A stretch of DNA of 56,235 nt from Actinomycetota bacterium (lineage in GTDB: Bacteria; Actinomycetota; Acidimicrobiia; Acidimicrobiales; CAIXPF01): assembly GCA_016870475.1 (NCBI GenBank), contig VGBO01000009.1:1-56235 (forward strand). The letters run 5' to 3'. The position numbers and the translations under genes were made by a program. Positions 1-8,984 of this stretch are shown here, piece by piece. Positions within the stretch are counted from its first letter, which is position 1. Each line of letters begins with the position of its first letter. Under the pieces are notes generated by a model. The model was not told where the DNA came from. It did not search any database and worked only from the letters and a program-made list of their open reading frames with translations.

Positions 1-197
1 ATGCCCGGGATCTCGTCAGAACGGTGTCCCCGCAGTCGCTCGCCGCCACGAAGCGCCAGATCTACACCGACCTCCACCGCGACGTCGCGTCATCGGTGAC
101 CGAGGCGGAGGACCTCCTGCGCCAGATGATGCGCGAGCCGGCGTTCCGTGAGGGTGTGGCGGCGCTACTCGAACGACGGACACCCCGGTTCCGGTGA
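1..197 (+). CDS. Enoyl-CoA hydratase/isomerase, C-terminal fragment (cut by window start)
   Basis: Reading from base 3 gives 64 codons and a TGA at 195-197. The peptide holds the typical C-terminal end of crotonase-family enzymes: a helix beginning SPQSLAATKRQIY, then a stretch ending FREGVAALLERRTPRF, matching the family's FxEGxxAFxEKRxPxF tail. These enzymes hydrate or isomerise enoyl-CoA thioesters in beta-oxidation; the catalytic loops lie outside the window, so the substrate cannot be named. Its stop overlaps the next start (GTGA, 194-197), so it is probably translationally coupled to cysQ. Confidence 0.8.
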   Translation, partial: ARDLVRTVSPQSLAATKRQIYTDLHRDVASSVTEAEDLLRQMMREPAFREGVAALLERRTPRFR

Positions 198-991
198 AGC
201 TCGCCGATCTCGACGACCACGCGCTCGCGGCCGTCGTGGCGGAGCGGACGGGCTCGATGCTCGTCCGGTTGCGCGACGACCTGCTCGAACGGGGGACCTC
301 AGCCTGGGAGCTCGAGGTGCAGGGCGACCGGCAGGCACACGAGCTGATCGTCCACCTCCTGGCCGAGGCCCGCCCCGACGACGCCGTGCTGTCGGAGGAA
401 GGCGCCGACAGCCGCGAACGACTCGATGCGTCGCGCGTGTGGATCGTCGACCCGCTCGACGGCACGAACGAGTTCGCCTCGCCGCCGCGGCGCGACTGGG
501 CGGTGCACGTCGCGCTCGTCGTCGACGGCGTCCCCGCGGCCGGGGCGGTCGCGCTCCCGGCGATGGGCGGCATCACGCTCGGCACCGACCCGGCGCCCGC
601 ATTCCCCCTCCGGGAGGACGGACCGCCACGTGTGATCGCCTCACGGTGGAGCCCCTCCGCCGCGGCCCAGGTCGTGGCCCGTGCCCTCGGCGCCCAGGTT
701 CTCGGCATGGGATCCGCCGGGGCGAAGGCGATGGCGGTCGTGCTGGGCCACGCCGACGTGTACGCGCACTCCGGCGGGCAGTACGAGTGGGACAACTGCG
801 CGCCGGTCGCCGTCGCCGCCGCCGCCGGGCTGCACGTGTCGCGGATCGACGGGTCGCCGCTGCGGTACAACAACGCGTCGGTGTACCTGCCGGACTTCCT
901 CATCTGCCGGCCCGAGTACGCCGACACCTGCCTCGAGGCGCTCGACCATGCCGTCCGCCGCAGCCGGCTGTGGCTACCTGGCGACCGCTGA
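194..991 (+). CDS. cysQ: 3'(2'),5'-bisphosphate nucleotidase CysQ (inositol monophosphatase family)
   Basis: A 265-residue FIG/IMPase-fold phosphatase. Magnesium-site motifs are visible: LSEE near residues 66-69, WIVDPLDGTNEF near 83-94 and EWDNCAPVAVA in the C-terminal third. The N-terminal layout (GDRQAHELIVHLL, then AVLSEE) closely resembles mycobacterial CysQ, which hydrolyses 3'-phosphoadenosine 5'-phosphate to AMP in sulfate assimilation and can act on inositol phosphates. The GTG start at 194 overlaps the stop of the preceding hydratase by four bases. Cytoplasmic. A plain inositol monophosphatase is the alternative. Confidence 0.87.
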   Translation: MKLADLDDHALAAVVAERTGSMLVRLRDDLLERGTSAWELEVQGDRQAHELIVHLLAEARPDDAVLSEEGADSRERLDASRVWIVDPLDGTNEFASPPRRDWAVHVALVVDGVPAAGAVALPAMGGITLGTDPAPAFPLREDGPPRVIASRWSPSAAAQVVARALGAQVLGMGSAGAKAMAVVLGHADVYAHSGGQYEWDNCAPVAVAAAAGLHVSRIDGSPLRYNNASVYLPDFLICRPEYADTCLEALDHAVRRSRLWLPGDR

Positions 992-1058
992 GCGCCGGTC
1001 CGACCCCCGGCTCCCCTCCGCCTACGGACAGCGTCGCGGATCCCGCCACACTGGACTC

Positions 1059-2654
1059 GTGCCCCCCACCTCGTCCCGCCCGGCTCCCGCCGACCTCGTC
1101 CACGGCACCTTCAGCGAGGACCCGCCCTGGCTCGTCGAGCCGGACACGTTCCCGTGGCGTCGACGCGTGCCCGCGTTGCGGGCAGCGACGCGCCGCAGCG
1201 TCCCCGAACTGACCACACCCGGACGGGTGCCGCCGGGCCTCCGGGTCGGCCGCACCGTCGTCGAGCTCGGCGGCGCCGTGGCGCTCTGGGCGGTCCGGGC
1301 TCGGAGAGGTCCCGATTCGAAGGCGGACATCTCCCGGCGCATCCGTCGGGCCGCCGAACGGCTCGGTCCCACCTACATCAAGCTCGGCCAGATCATCTCC
1401 TCCGGCGAGGGCCTGTTCCCCGCCGAGCTCGTCGCCGAGTTCCGCAAGCTCAGGGACCAGGTGCCCGCCGAGGACTGGGACGTCGTCCGGGCGGTGATCG
1501 AGGAGGACCTCGGCCGCCCAGTCGACGAGGTGTTCAGCTCCATCGACCGCATCCCGCTCGCCGCCGCGTCGATCGCGCAGGTGCACCGGGCGCGGTTGCG
1601 CGACGGCGACGTCGAGGTCGTGGTCAAGGTGCAGCGTCCGAGCGTGGCGTCGCTCGTGCGCCGCGACCTGCGGGTGATGTCGTGGATCGCCCCGTTCCTG
1701 ATCGGCCGCATCCCCGTCGCCGCGCTCGCCAACCCGCCGGCCCTCGTCGAGCTGTTCGCGGAGACCATCACCGAGGAGCTCGACTTCCGTGTCGAGGCGC
1801 AGAACATGCTCGACGTCGCGGCGAGCTTCGGCGAGCTCGGCCAGGACGGCTTCGTGATCCCCCGCCCCCACCCGACGCTCGTCACCCGTCGGGTGCTCGT
1901 GATGGAGCGGCTCGACGGCTTCCGGTTCGAGGACGCCGCCGGCATGCGGGGCGCCGGGGTCGACACCGCCGCGGTGATCCGCACCGGCATGATCGGGTTC
2001 CTCGAGGGGTGCATGATCCACGGGATCTTCCACGGCGACCTCCACGGCGGGAACCTCTTCGTGCGCCCCGACGGCCGCACGGCGCTGTTGGACTTCGGGA
2101 TCACGGCGCGCATGAACCCGACCGAACGACACGCGTTCCTCCGCCTGCTGATGTGCGCCTCCATGAACGACGTGCGCGGCCAGCTCGGCGCGCTCCGGGA
2201 CCTCGGCGCACTCCCGCCCGACACCGACCTCGACGCCGTCATCCGGGACCTGCAGCTCGACCGGCCGCCCGTCGACCCGACCACCCTCACCCCCGACGAG
2301 CTCGTCGGCGAGATCCAGCGCACGATCAAGCAGCTCCTCGCCTACGGTGCCCGCCTGCCGAAGACGCTCATGCTGTTCGTGAAGAACCTCGTGTTCCTCG
2401 ACGGGGCGATCGCCACCCTCGCCCCCGGCCTCGACCTGTTCGCCGAGATCACCCACATCTCCATGTACTTCGCGACCGAGCACGGCAACCGGATCGCTGC
2501 GGAGCTCGGTGTCGACCCGTCGACGTACCGCATGGATCTCGACGGGTTGAAGGCCGGGTTCGGTGTGGACCCGGCGACCACCGCCACGCTCACCTACGCC
2601 GATCTGCAGAAGCGGCGGGACCTGATCGCGTCGCGGCTCCGCGACCGCGCCTAG
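1059..2654 (+). CDS. ABC1/AarF/UbiB-family atypical kinase
   Basis: About 531 residues. It carries the ABC1 signatures in order: the KxGQ motif (TYIKLGQIISS, near residue 105), the alanine-rich nucleotide loop PLAAASIAQVHRA, the lysine strand VVVKVQRP, the catalytic HGDLHGGNLF and the metal-binding LLDFGI. UbiB-family members are ATPase-like proteins linked to isoprenoid lipid or quinone metabolism; no ubiquinone gene lies nearby, so the substrate is unknown. I chose the GTG at 1059 because CACACT ends six bases upstream; the frame stays open further 5' across the cysQ tail, which is probably noncoding in this frame. The TAG stop forms the start of the pheA promoter hexamer. Confidence 0.85.
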   Translation: MPPTSSRPAPADLVHGTFSEDPPWLVEPDTFPWRRRVPALRAATRRSVPELTTPGRVPPGLRVGRTVVELGGAVALWAVRARRGPDSKADISRRIRRAAERLGPTYIKLGQIISSGEGLFPAELVAEFRKLRDQVPAEDWDVVRAVIEEDLGRPVDEVFSSIDRIPLAAASIAQVHRARLRDGDVEVVVKVQRPSVASLVRRDLRVMSWIAPFLIGRIPVAALANPPALVELFAETITEELDFRVEAQNMLDVAASFGELGQDGFVIPRPHPTLVTRRVLVMERLDGFRFEDAAGMRGAGVDTAAVIRTGMIGFLEGCMIHGIFHGDLHGGNLFVRPDGRTALLDFGITARMNPTERHAFLRLLMCASMNDVRGQLGALRDLGALPPDTDLDAVIRDLQLDRPPVDPTTLTPDELVGEIQRTIKQLLAYGARLPKTLMLFVKNLVFLDGAIATLAPGLDLFAEITHISMYFATEHGNRIAAELGVDPSTYRMDLDGLKAGFGVDPATTATLTYADLQKRRDLIASRLRDRA

Positions 2655-2657
2655 CCT
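2652..2657 (+). promoter_or_regulatory. -10 hexamer TAGCCT of pheA, fused to the aarF stop codon
   Basis: TAGCCT lies nine bases before the pheA GTG (2667). Its first three bases are the TAG stop of the kinase gene. The spacing implies a leaderless mRNA. Confidence 0.6.
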
Positions 2658-2666
2658 GCCGTCCTC

Positions 2667-3482
2667 GTGAGCATCGGATACCAGGGCGAACCGCACTCCT
2701 ACAGCCACCGGGCCGCCGGGGAACTCTTCCCCGGGGTGGAACGCGTCGGGTACGAGAGCTTCCCGGCGGCGTTCGACGCGCTCACCGACGGCGCCGTCGC
2801 CCGGCTCGTGCTCCCGATCGAGAACTCCACGACCGGGTCGATCCTGCCGGTGCTCGACCGGCTCGTGGGCAACAGCGTCCACATCACCGGCGAACACCAC
2901 GTCGCCGTGCGGCACGCGCTGCTCGCCCACCCCGGCGCGACCCTCGCGTCGATCCGCACCGTGCACTCCCACCCTGAGGCGCTCGCGCAGGCGCAGTCGG
3001 TCCTCGCCCGCCACGGGTGGACCGCACAGCCCGAGCACGACACCGCCGGCGCCGTGCGCCTCGTCGCCGAACGGGGCGACCCGGCCGAGGCCTGCCTGGC
3101 ACACGCCTCGGCCGCCGACGCGCACGGTCTGACGGTGCTGCTCGACGACGTGGTGGACCGCTCCGACAACACCACCCGGTTCGTCGTGCTCGAACCCGGC
3201 CCGGCGACCATCGCCGCCGACGCCGACAAGACCTCGATCGCGTTCGAGACCCATCACCAACCGGGGGCGCTGGCCCTGGCGCTCACCGAACTGGGGCTGC
3301 GCAGCGCGAACCTCACCCGCATCGAGTCACGACCGTCCGAGGTCGCCTGGAGCTACCGCTTCTTCATCGACCTGCTGCATCCTGCCGGCGCGGAGGGGTT
3401 CCGCTCGGTGTTCGAGCCGGCGCTCGTGAACGTGCCGCGGTTCCACCACCTCGGCACCTACCGCTCGGTGGCCGGCGCCTGA
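2667..3482 (+). CDS. pheA: Prephenate dehydratase
   Basis: 271 residues: a two-lobe dehydratase domain (about 1-180) and a C-terminal ACT domain (about 185-265). The catalytic Thr-Arg-Phe triplet is at 170-172 (DNTTRFVVL), and the ACT domain has the phenylalanine-binding GALALAL and ESRP (220-223) motifs, so feedback inhibition by phenylalanine is likely. It converts prephenate to phenylpyruvate in phenylalanine synthesis. It is monofunctional, without a chorismate mutase domain, as usual in Actinobacteria. nucS starts 13 bases downstream and is probably co-transcribed. Confidence 0.95.
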   Translation: MSIGYQGEPHSYSHRAAGELFPGVERVGYESFPAAFDALTDGAVARLVLPIENSTTGSILPVLDRLVGNSVHITGEHHVAVRHALLAHPGATLASIRTVHSHPEALAQAQSVLARHGWTAQPEHDTAGAVRLVAERGDPAEACLAHASAADAHGLTVLLDDVVDRSDNTTRFVVLEPGPATIAADADKTSIAFETHHQPGALALALTELGLRSANLTRIESRPSEVAWSYRFFIDLLHPAGAEGFRSVFEPALVNVPRFHHLGTYRSVAGA

Positions 3483-3495
3483 GGGCGCGCTGCGC

Positions 3496-4155
3496 ATGCG
3501 TCTCGTCGTCGCGCGCTGCACCGTCACCTATGCCGGTCGACTGAGCGCCCACCTGCCGTCCGCCGTGCGACTGGTGATGGTGAAGGCCGACGGCTCGGTC
3601 CTCGTCCACGCCGACGGCGGCGCCTACAAGCCGCTCAACTGGATGAACCCCCCGAACCGGCTCGTCGAGCACGACGACCACTGGGTCGTCACCAACCCGG
3701 CGGGCGAGACGCTCACGATCCTGTTCGAGGAGTACCACGCCGACCACCGCCACGACCTCGGCGTCGACCCGGGCCTGCAGAAGGACGGGGTCGAGGCCCA
3801 CCTCCAGGAACTGCTCGCCGCCGACCCGTCGACGATCGAGACCGACCTCCGGCTCGTCCGGCGGGAGTACCCCACCGACATCGGTCCCGTCGACCTGCTG
3901 TGTCGCGACGCCGGCGGCGCGACCGTCGCCGTGGAGGTCAAACGTCGTGGCGACATCGACGGTGTCGAACAGCTCGCCCGCTACCTCGAGCGGCTGAACC
4001 TCGACCCCGCACTCCGACCGGTCCGGGGGGTCTTCGTCGCCGAGCAGATCCGGCCGCAGGCCCGGGTGCTCGCCGGCGACCGCGGCATCAGCTGCGTGGA
4101 GGTCGACTACCACGACCTGCGCGGGGTCGAACGGGACCAGATGCGGCTGTTCTGA
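3496..4155 (+). CDS. nucS: Mismatch-specific endonuclease NucS/EndoMS
   Basis: 219 residues, colinear with mycobacterial NucS from the first residues ([10 protein letters not shown]) to the last. The N-terminal half is the DNA-binding/dimerisation domain ([19 protein letters not shown]). The C-terminal half is a RecB-like nuclease with [10 protein letters not shown] and [22 protein letters not shown], giving the D-(E)xK active site. It ends QMRLF, the sliding-clamp binding tail of the family. NucS provides non-MutSL mismatch repair in Actinobacteria by cutting both strands at G-T, G-G and T-T mismatches. A GAGGG element precedes the ATG. Confidence 0.96.
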   Translation: MRLVVARCTVTYAGRLSAHLPSAVRLVMVKADGSVLVHADGGAYKPLNWMNPPNRLVEHDDHWVVTNPAGETLTILFEEYHADHRHDLGVDPGLQKDGVEAHLQELLAADPSTIETDLRLVRREYPTDIGPVDLLCRDAGGATVAVEVKRRGDIDGVEQLARYLERLNLDPALRPVRGVFVAEQIRPQARVLAGDRGISCVEVDYHDLRGVERDQMRLF

Positions 4156-4156
4156 A

Positions 4157-4178
4157 CTCGGGCGGTCTTGCGCCCGGG
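4157..4178 (+). terminator. Hairpin after nucS
   Basis: An eight-pair stem with one G-U wobble: CTCGGGCG (4157-4164), six-base loop, CGCCCGGG (4171-4178). It begins one base after the nucS stop. There is no T-tract, as is common in GC-rich actinobacteria. Confidence 0.5.
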
Positions 4179-4221
4179 TCGGTCCGTCTGGTCGACTGAT
4201 GCCGTGACCGAGGGGGACGGC

Positions 4222-5175
4222 ATGCCGTCGGACGATCGCCGTCCACCCGAGATCTTCACCGACTTCGACCGGTCGACGTGGGCGAGCCTGCGCGACGCGG
4301 CGACGCTCGACGTCACCTCGGAGGAGCTCGGCGCGCTGATCAGCTTCACCGACGCCCTCTCCCTCGAGGAGGTGCGCGACGTCTACCTGCCGCTCACCCG
4401 CCTGCTGAACCTCTACGTCGCGGCGACCCAGAGCCTGCACCGGGCCACCGACGACTTCCTCGGTCGCCGCACCCGGAAGGTGCCCTTCGTGATCGGCATG
4501 GCCGGAAGCGTCGCCGTCGGGAAGTCGACGACGGCCCGTCTGCTGCAGCTCCTGCTCGCCCGGTGGCCCGATCACCCCCGCGTCGACCTCGTGACCACCG
4601 ACGGGTTCCTCCACCCCACCGCCGAGCTCGAGGCGCGGGGGCTCCTGGGGCGCAAGGGGTTCCCCGAGAGCTACGACGTCCGACGGTTGATCCGCTTTCT
4701 CGCCGACGTGAAGGCCGGCTGTCCGGTCGTGCAGGCGCCCGTGTACTCCCACCTCAGCTACGACATCGTGCCGGAGGAGTACCAGGAGGTCCGGTCGCCG
4801 GACATCCTGATCTTCGAGGGCCTCAACGTGCTGCAGCCGCCGACACCACGCGACCTCGACGCGAGCCGTCCCGTGGCGTCGGACTACTTCGACTTCTCCA
4901 TCTACGTCGACGCGTCGGCGGAGGACAACGAACGCTGGTACGTCGAACGGTTCCTCGCGTTCCGGCGCACCGTGTTCGCGGACGAGCGGTCGTACTTCCG
5001 GCGCTACGCGGAACTTTCGGAGGCGGAGGCGGTCGAGACCGCCCGCACGATCTGGGCGACCATCAACCAGCCCAACCTCGAGGACAACATCGAGCCGACC
5101 CGGGAGCGCGCCCACCTCGTGATCGAGAAGGGCGCCGACCACCACGTGACCGGGCTGCGACTCCGCAAGCTCTGA
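4222..5175 (+). CDS. coaA: Type I pantothenate kinase
   Basis: 317 residues, the normal CoaA length. Walker A is [18 protein letters not shown] near residue 95, followed by [10 protein letters not shown] with the catalytic aspartate, then RKGFPESYD and [12 protein letters not shown], all diagnostic of bacterial PanK-I. The enzyme phosphorylates pantothenate in the first and regulated step of CoA synthesis, fitting the CoA-thioester-rich neighbourhood. I chose ATG 4222 because GAGGGGG (4210-4216) sits five bases upstream; the GTG at 4204 would add six residues. Confidence 0.94.
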   Translation: MPSDDRRPPEIFTDFDRSTWASLRDAATLDVTSEELGALISFTDALSLEEVRDVYLPLTRLLNLYVAATQSLHRATDDFLGRRTRKVPFVIGMAGSVAVGKSTTARLLQLLLARWPDHPRVDLVTTDGFLHPTAELEARGLLGRKGFPESYDVRRLIRFLADVKAGCPVVQAPVYSHLSYDIVPEEYQEVRSPDILIFEGLNVLQPPTPRDLDASRPVASDYFDFSIYVDASAEDNERWYVERFLAFRRTVFADERSYFRRYAELSEAEAVETARTIWATINQPNLEDNIEPTRERAHLVIEKGADHHVTGLRLRKL

Positions 5176-5187
5176 GCCCGGACGCGC

Positions 5188-5219
5188 CTCCGCCCGGCGG
5201 CCGGTGCCACCGGGCGGAG
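5188..5219. terminator. Bidirectional terminator between coaA and the maoC-like gene
   Basis: A perfect ten-base inverted repeat, CTCCGCCCGG (5188-5197) and CCGGGCGGAG (5210-5219), with a 12-base loop. It lies between two convergent genes and can serve both. Confidence 0.65.
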
Positions 5220-5241
5220 CGACGGGAAGGATCGGGAACCC

Positions 5242-6096
5242 TCAGCGGTAGGTGAACAGGCCGCTGTCGAGCACGACCCGGCTGTCGTCGGCACGGGTGC
5301 GGAACAGCGCCCCTTCCTCGGTGCGCCACGCCTCCACCGTGAGCGACTCACCCGGCATCACCGGCGACGCGAACCGTGCGTCCATGCTGCCGAACCGCGA
5401 CGGATCACTCCCGCAGAGCAGGTGCAGCAGACCCCGGCCGGTGAACCCGTAGGTGCACAGACCGTGCAGGATCGGCCGGTCGAACCCGCCGCGTGCCGCG
5501 AACACCGGGTCGGCGTGCAAGGGGTTGCGGTCGCCGTTGAGCCGGTACAGCAGCGCCTGGTCGTGGCGGGTGGTGTAGGTGACCGACAGATCCGGATCAC
5601 GTTCGGGTGCGGCGTTCTTCGGACCGGAGGGACCCCTGTCACCACCCCAACCACCCTCGCCCCGGATGAACAGCGACGCCCGGGTGGTGAACAGCTTCTC
5701 GCCGGTGTCGGCGAGCACGGTCACCGCCTCGTTCTCCACCACGGCGGCCGATCCCTTGTCGTAGATCCCCGTCACCGTGGTCGTGGTCTGCAGCGTGCCC
5801 GCCACCGGGATGTCCCGGTGCAGGGTGATGCCCTGCGTGCCGTGCAGCATCATGGCGAAGTTGAACGGTCCGAGCGCGGCGAGGTTCATGCCGCCGGCCT
5901 GCAGCACCACCGCCATGGTCGGCAGCACGCGCTGGGTGACCCCCTCGGAGTTCTCGGTCGTGAACTCGAGCTCGAACCCGGTCGGGTCGGTCATCCCCGC
6001 GCCCACACCGAGCGCGTAGAGGATGGCGTCGTCGTGGTCCCAGGTCCGGGATCGCGGCCCCTCGACGGTTCCGACGGCATCGTGGTTGATCGGCAT
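5242..6096 (-). CDS. MaoC-family (R)-specific enoyl-CoA hydratase, double hotdog
   Basis: 284 residues, two tandem hotdog domains as in the hydratase-2 part of peroxisomal multifunctional enzyme type 2. The second carries the active-site signature YRLNGDRNPLHADPVFA with catalytic Asp and His. The N-terminal hotdog (DAILYALGVGAG, VLPTMAVVL) is the usual degenerate acyl-binding half. It should hydrate 2-enoyl-CoA to (3R)-hydroxyacyl-CoA. Its ATG overlaps the stop of the upstream SDR by one base (TGATG), so the two are coupled and likely catalyse consecutive steps. Confidence 0.9.
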   Translation of the reverse strand: MPINHDAVGTVEGPRSRTWDHDDAILYALGVGAGMTDPTGFELEFTTENSEGVTQRVLPTMAVVLQAGGMNLAALGPFNFAMMLHGTQGITLHRDIPVAGTLQTTTTVTGIYDKGSAAVVENEAVTVLADTGEKLFTTRASLFIRGEGGWGGDRGPSGPKNAAPERDPDLSVTYTTRHDQALLYRLNGDRNPLHADPVFAARGGFDRPILHGLCTYGFTGRGLLHLLCGSDPSRFGSMDARFASPVMPGESLTVEAWRTEEGALFRTRADDSRVVLDSGLFTYR

Positions 6097-7001
6097 CAGT
6101 CGAAGTCCTGTCCGCTCATGTCGGCGTTCTTGCGGGCGTTCGCGAGCAGCCCACGCACGACGGTGTCCATGTTCTTGGGGTCGTCCACCGGCGTGGTGGT
6201 CGGCCCGCGGTGCCAACCCTCGGCGATGGCGAGCATCTGCCCGGAGACCTCGATGACCCGGCCGGTCACATCCGCCGACAGGGGGGATGCCAGCCAGGTC
6301 GCCACCGGGGCGATCCAGCGGGGCGACATCATCTCCCGCTGGGCGTCGTCATCCTGGGGCATCCCGACGAGGCCCTCGGTCATGCGGGTGAGCGCCCCCG
6401 GGGCGATGGCGTTGACCGTGACGCCGTACCGCTTGAGCTCACGCGCCGCGATGATCGTGAACGACGCGATGCCGGCCTTCGCCGCGCCGTAGTTCGTCTG
6501 ACCCGGGTTGCCGTAGATGCCCGAGACCGAGCTCGTGTTGATGATGCGGCCGTCGACCTTCTCGCCCGCCTTCACCTTGTCCCGCCAGTACGCCGCCGCC
6601 CACCGCGTGGGGGCGAACGTGCCCTTCAGGTGCACGGTGATCACCGCGTCCCATTCGGCCTCGGTCATGTTCGTGAGCATCCGGTCCCGCAGGATGCCGG
6701 CGTTGTTCACGACCACGTCGAGCGTGCCGAAGGCCTCGACCGCCGAGTTCACGAGCCGCTGGGCACCCTCCCAGTCGGCGACGTTGTCGCCGTTCGCGAT
6801 CGCCTCGCCGCCGAGGTCGCGGATCTCCGCCACGACCTGCTCGGCGGGCAACAGGTCACCACCGGTGCCGTCCACGCTGCCGCCGAGGTCGTTCACGACG
6901 ACCTTCGCCCCCTCCGACGCGAGCATCAACGCGTGCTCGCGTCCGATGCCGCGTCCGGCACCGGTCACGATGCACACCCGTCCGTCGCACATCCCCGCCA
7001 T
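6096..7001 (-). CDS. SDR-family (3R)-hydroxyacyl-CoA dehydrogenase-like oxidoreductase
   Basis: 301 residues. The Rossmann motif VTGAGRGIGREHALMLA is at 13-29; NNAG and the Ser-Tyr-Lys triad (NTSSVSGIYG, then NYGAAKAG) follow. The sequence after the glycine motif (VVVNDLGGSVDGTG) is characteristic of the dehydrogenase domain of 17-beta-HSD type 4/multifunctional enzyme 2. With the coupled MaoC gene it forms a two-gene bacterial version of that enzyme, suited to branched-chain or steroid side-chain acyl-CoAs; the true substrate is not known. GGAGGAGA lies eight bases before the ATG. Confidence 0.88.
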   Translation of the reverse strand: MAGMCDGRVCIVTGAGRGIGREHALMLASEGAKVVVNDLGGSVDGTGGDLLPAEQVVAEIRDLGGEAIANGDNVADWEGAQRLVNSAVEAFGTLDVVVNNAGILRDRMLTNMTEAEWDAVITVHLKGTFAPTRWAAAYWRDKVKAGEKVDGRIINTSSVSGIYGNPGQTNYGAAKAGIASFTIIAARELKRYGVTVNAIAPGALTRMTEGLVGMPQDDDAQREMMSPRWIAPVATWLASPLSADVTGRVIEVSGQMLAIAEGWHRGPTTTPVDDPKNMDTVVRGLLANARKNADMSGQDFD

Positions 7002-7135
7002 CGTCGTATCTCCTCCCGCCGGGCCGTCCGCCCGTGGCGTCGGTCCACGTTCTAGCCGCGACGGACGGCCGCGTTGCAGGCCGTGCGACCGGTGTTACCG
7101 CTCCGCCCCGCCGATGTGGAATCCTTGCCAACCTG

Positions 7136-8923
7136 GTGGACGCTCTCACGCCGTACCTCGCGTTGCTTCGCGAACGACTCCTGGTCGTTGCGGCCGTCGG
7201 CATCCCCGTACTCCTGTACCTCCTGCTCGTCGCCGCGACCGCCGTCGACCATGCCGGTGACGGTGACACCGTGCGCCGGAACGTGACCGTTGCCGGTCGT
7301 GACGTCGGCGGGCTCGATCGGGACTCGCTGCGCGCCGCGCTCGGCGGACTCGACGAGGTCGTAAGGACGACGACGATCGAGCTCGTGACCAAGGGCCCGA
7401 CCGCCCGCAGCGACGGGACGGCGCTCGGCCTGTCCGTCGACACCGACCGCACCATCACGGGCGTCCTCCGAGAGCGCCGGGGAGGGTTCCTGCTCTTCGC
7501 GCCGTTCCGCTGGGTCGGCTCCTTCCTCGGCGATCGCGAGGCCTCGCTCCACCTCCTCGTCGACGAGCCGACCGCCACCGCGACGCTCACCACGCTCGAC
7601 GAGCAGGTCCGGGTCGCGCCGGTCGAACCCGACCTCGCCGTGCGCTCCGGCAAGCTCACCGTCGTCGAAGGTCGACCGGGCGGCGGCCTCGACCCTGCGG
7701 CCGTCCTGCCGCTGCTCGAGACCCTCGAGGGCTTCGACGACGACGTCGTCGCCGTCGAGGTCCCCCTCTCGCCGATCCCACCGAACTTCACCGCAGGCGA
7801 TGCCGAACGCCTCCGTCAGATCGCCGAGACGACGCTCGGCCGCGGGGTCACCGTCACCATCGCCGAGCTCAGAACGCAACGGGTCCTCACCGGCGACGAA
7901 CTGCGACCGCACGTCCGGGCCGTGGTCCGTGACGGCGAGTTGCACCTCGGCTTCGAACAGCCCGGACTCGACCAACTGCTCGAGACCGTCTTCGCCGGCC
8001 TCGGTGCGCCACCGAGTGCACGCAGCCTGACCATCGTCGACGGGAAGGTCGCCCCAGCATCCGGGTCCGCCGGCCGGATGTGCTGTGACCCGTCGTCCGG
8101 GTCGGCGATCGCCGATGCCCTCGAGACCGGCCGCGGCACCGCCGACCTCCTCATGAAGGATCGGCCCGCCGTGGCCGACCAGGCCTACATCGACCGTCTC
8201 GGTCTGAAGGAGAAGATCGGGGAGTTCACGACGGAGTTCCCTTGTTGTCCGGCCAGGGTGACGAACATCCAACGCATGGCCGATCTGGTGACCGGTTCGG
8301 TGCTCAAACCGGGCGAGAGCTTCTCGATCAACGACACCGTCGGCCGGCGGACCACCGAGAAGGGGTTCCTCCCCGCACCGATGATCGACGGCTCCGGCAA
8401 CTTCGTGGACGACGTCGGGGGCGGGGTTTCGCAGTTCGCGACGACGCTGTTCAACGCGGCGTTCTTCGGCGGGCTCGAGATCGACGAGTACATGGCCCAC
8501 GGCCTCTACATCTCCCGCTATCCCTACGGCCGCGAGGCGACGCTCAGCTTCCCCGGTCCCGACCTCGTCGTGCGGAATCAGACGCCCTACGGCGTGCTGA
8601 TCGTCGCGACGCACACCGACACGTCGGTGACCGTGCAACTCTGGTCGACCCCGTGGGTGCGCGGTGAGCAGACCGGGCAGTTCACCTCGACGTACGGCGC
8701 CGTCTGCACTTACGTCACGACGGTTCGCACCCGAACCGCGCTCGCCACCGGCGCGACGTCGACGGATCGCTTCTACGCCCTGTACGCACCCAGCGAAGGC
8801 GTCCAGTGCGACGGGACGATCATCCCGAAGCCGGGAGCGACGACCACGACGGTGGCGCCGCCGCCCACGACGGCCGCGCCGCCCACCACCGCCGCGTCGA
8901 CGACCACTTCGTCCACCCCCTGA
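7136..8923 (+). CDS. VanW-domain membrane-anchored cell-wall protein
   Basis: About 595 residues. One transmembrane helix (about 13-37, rich in Leu/Val after RERLL) leaves the bulk outside the cell. Two peptidoglycan-binding-like repeats follow (beginning VRRNVTVAGRDVGGLDRDSLRAAL and a later DAERLRQIAE). The VanW domain then runs from about ARVTNIQRMADLVTGSVLKPGESFSIND through VGGGVSQFATTLFNAAFF. The C-terminal ~30 residues are a Thr/Pro/Ala low-complexity tail typical of wall-spanning proteins. VanW domains accompany vancomycin clusters but are common in ordinary Gram-positives, where their role is unclear. The start is uncertain: GTG 7136 precedes the helix directly, but the frame is open further upstream. 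Confidence 0.82.
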   Translation: MDALTPYLALLRERLLVVAAVGIPVLLYLLLVAATAVDHAGDGDTVRRNVTVAGRDVGGLDRDSLRAALGGLDEVVRTTTIELVTKGPTARSDGTALGLSVDTDRTITGVLRERRGGFLLFAPFRWVGSFLGDREASLHLLVDEPTATATLTTLDEQVRVAPVEPDLAVRSGKLTVVEGRPGGGLDPAAVLPLLETLEGFDDDVVAVEVPLSPIPPNFTAGDAERLRQIAETTLGRGVTVTIAELRTQRVLTGDELRPHVRAVVRDGELHLGFEQPGLDQLLETVFAGLGAPPSARSLTIVDGKVAPASGSAGRMCCDPSSGSAIADALETGRGTADLLMKDRPAVADQAYIDRLGLKEKIGEFTTEFPCCPARVTNIQRMADLVTGSVLKPGESFSINDTVGRRTTEKGFLPAPMIDGSGNFVDDVGGGVSQFATTLFNAAFFGGLEIDEYMAHGLYISRYPYGREATLSFPGPDLVVRNQTPYGVLIVATHTDTSVTVQLWSTPWVRGEQTGQFTSTYGAVCTYVTTVRTRTALATGATSTDRFYALYAPSEGVQCDGTIIPKPGATTTTVAPPPTTAAPPTTAASTTTSSTP

Positions 8924-8984
8924 TCGACCCGCCGGCGGCGTGTCCCGCTTGGCCAACCCTTCGCCCGGGCCGCAGACTGCATTG

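Noticed and set aside
900-3260. A 786-codon minus-strand frame opposite the ABC1 kinase and pheA
   Set aside because: Shadow frame; no recognisable domain and no -10 hexamer before it.
7136-8923. VanW protein as evidence of a vancomycin-resistance cluster
   Set aside because: No vanHAX-type ligase, dehydrogenase or dipeptidase is nearby; VanW domains are common in susceptible Gram-positives.
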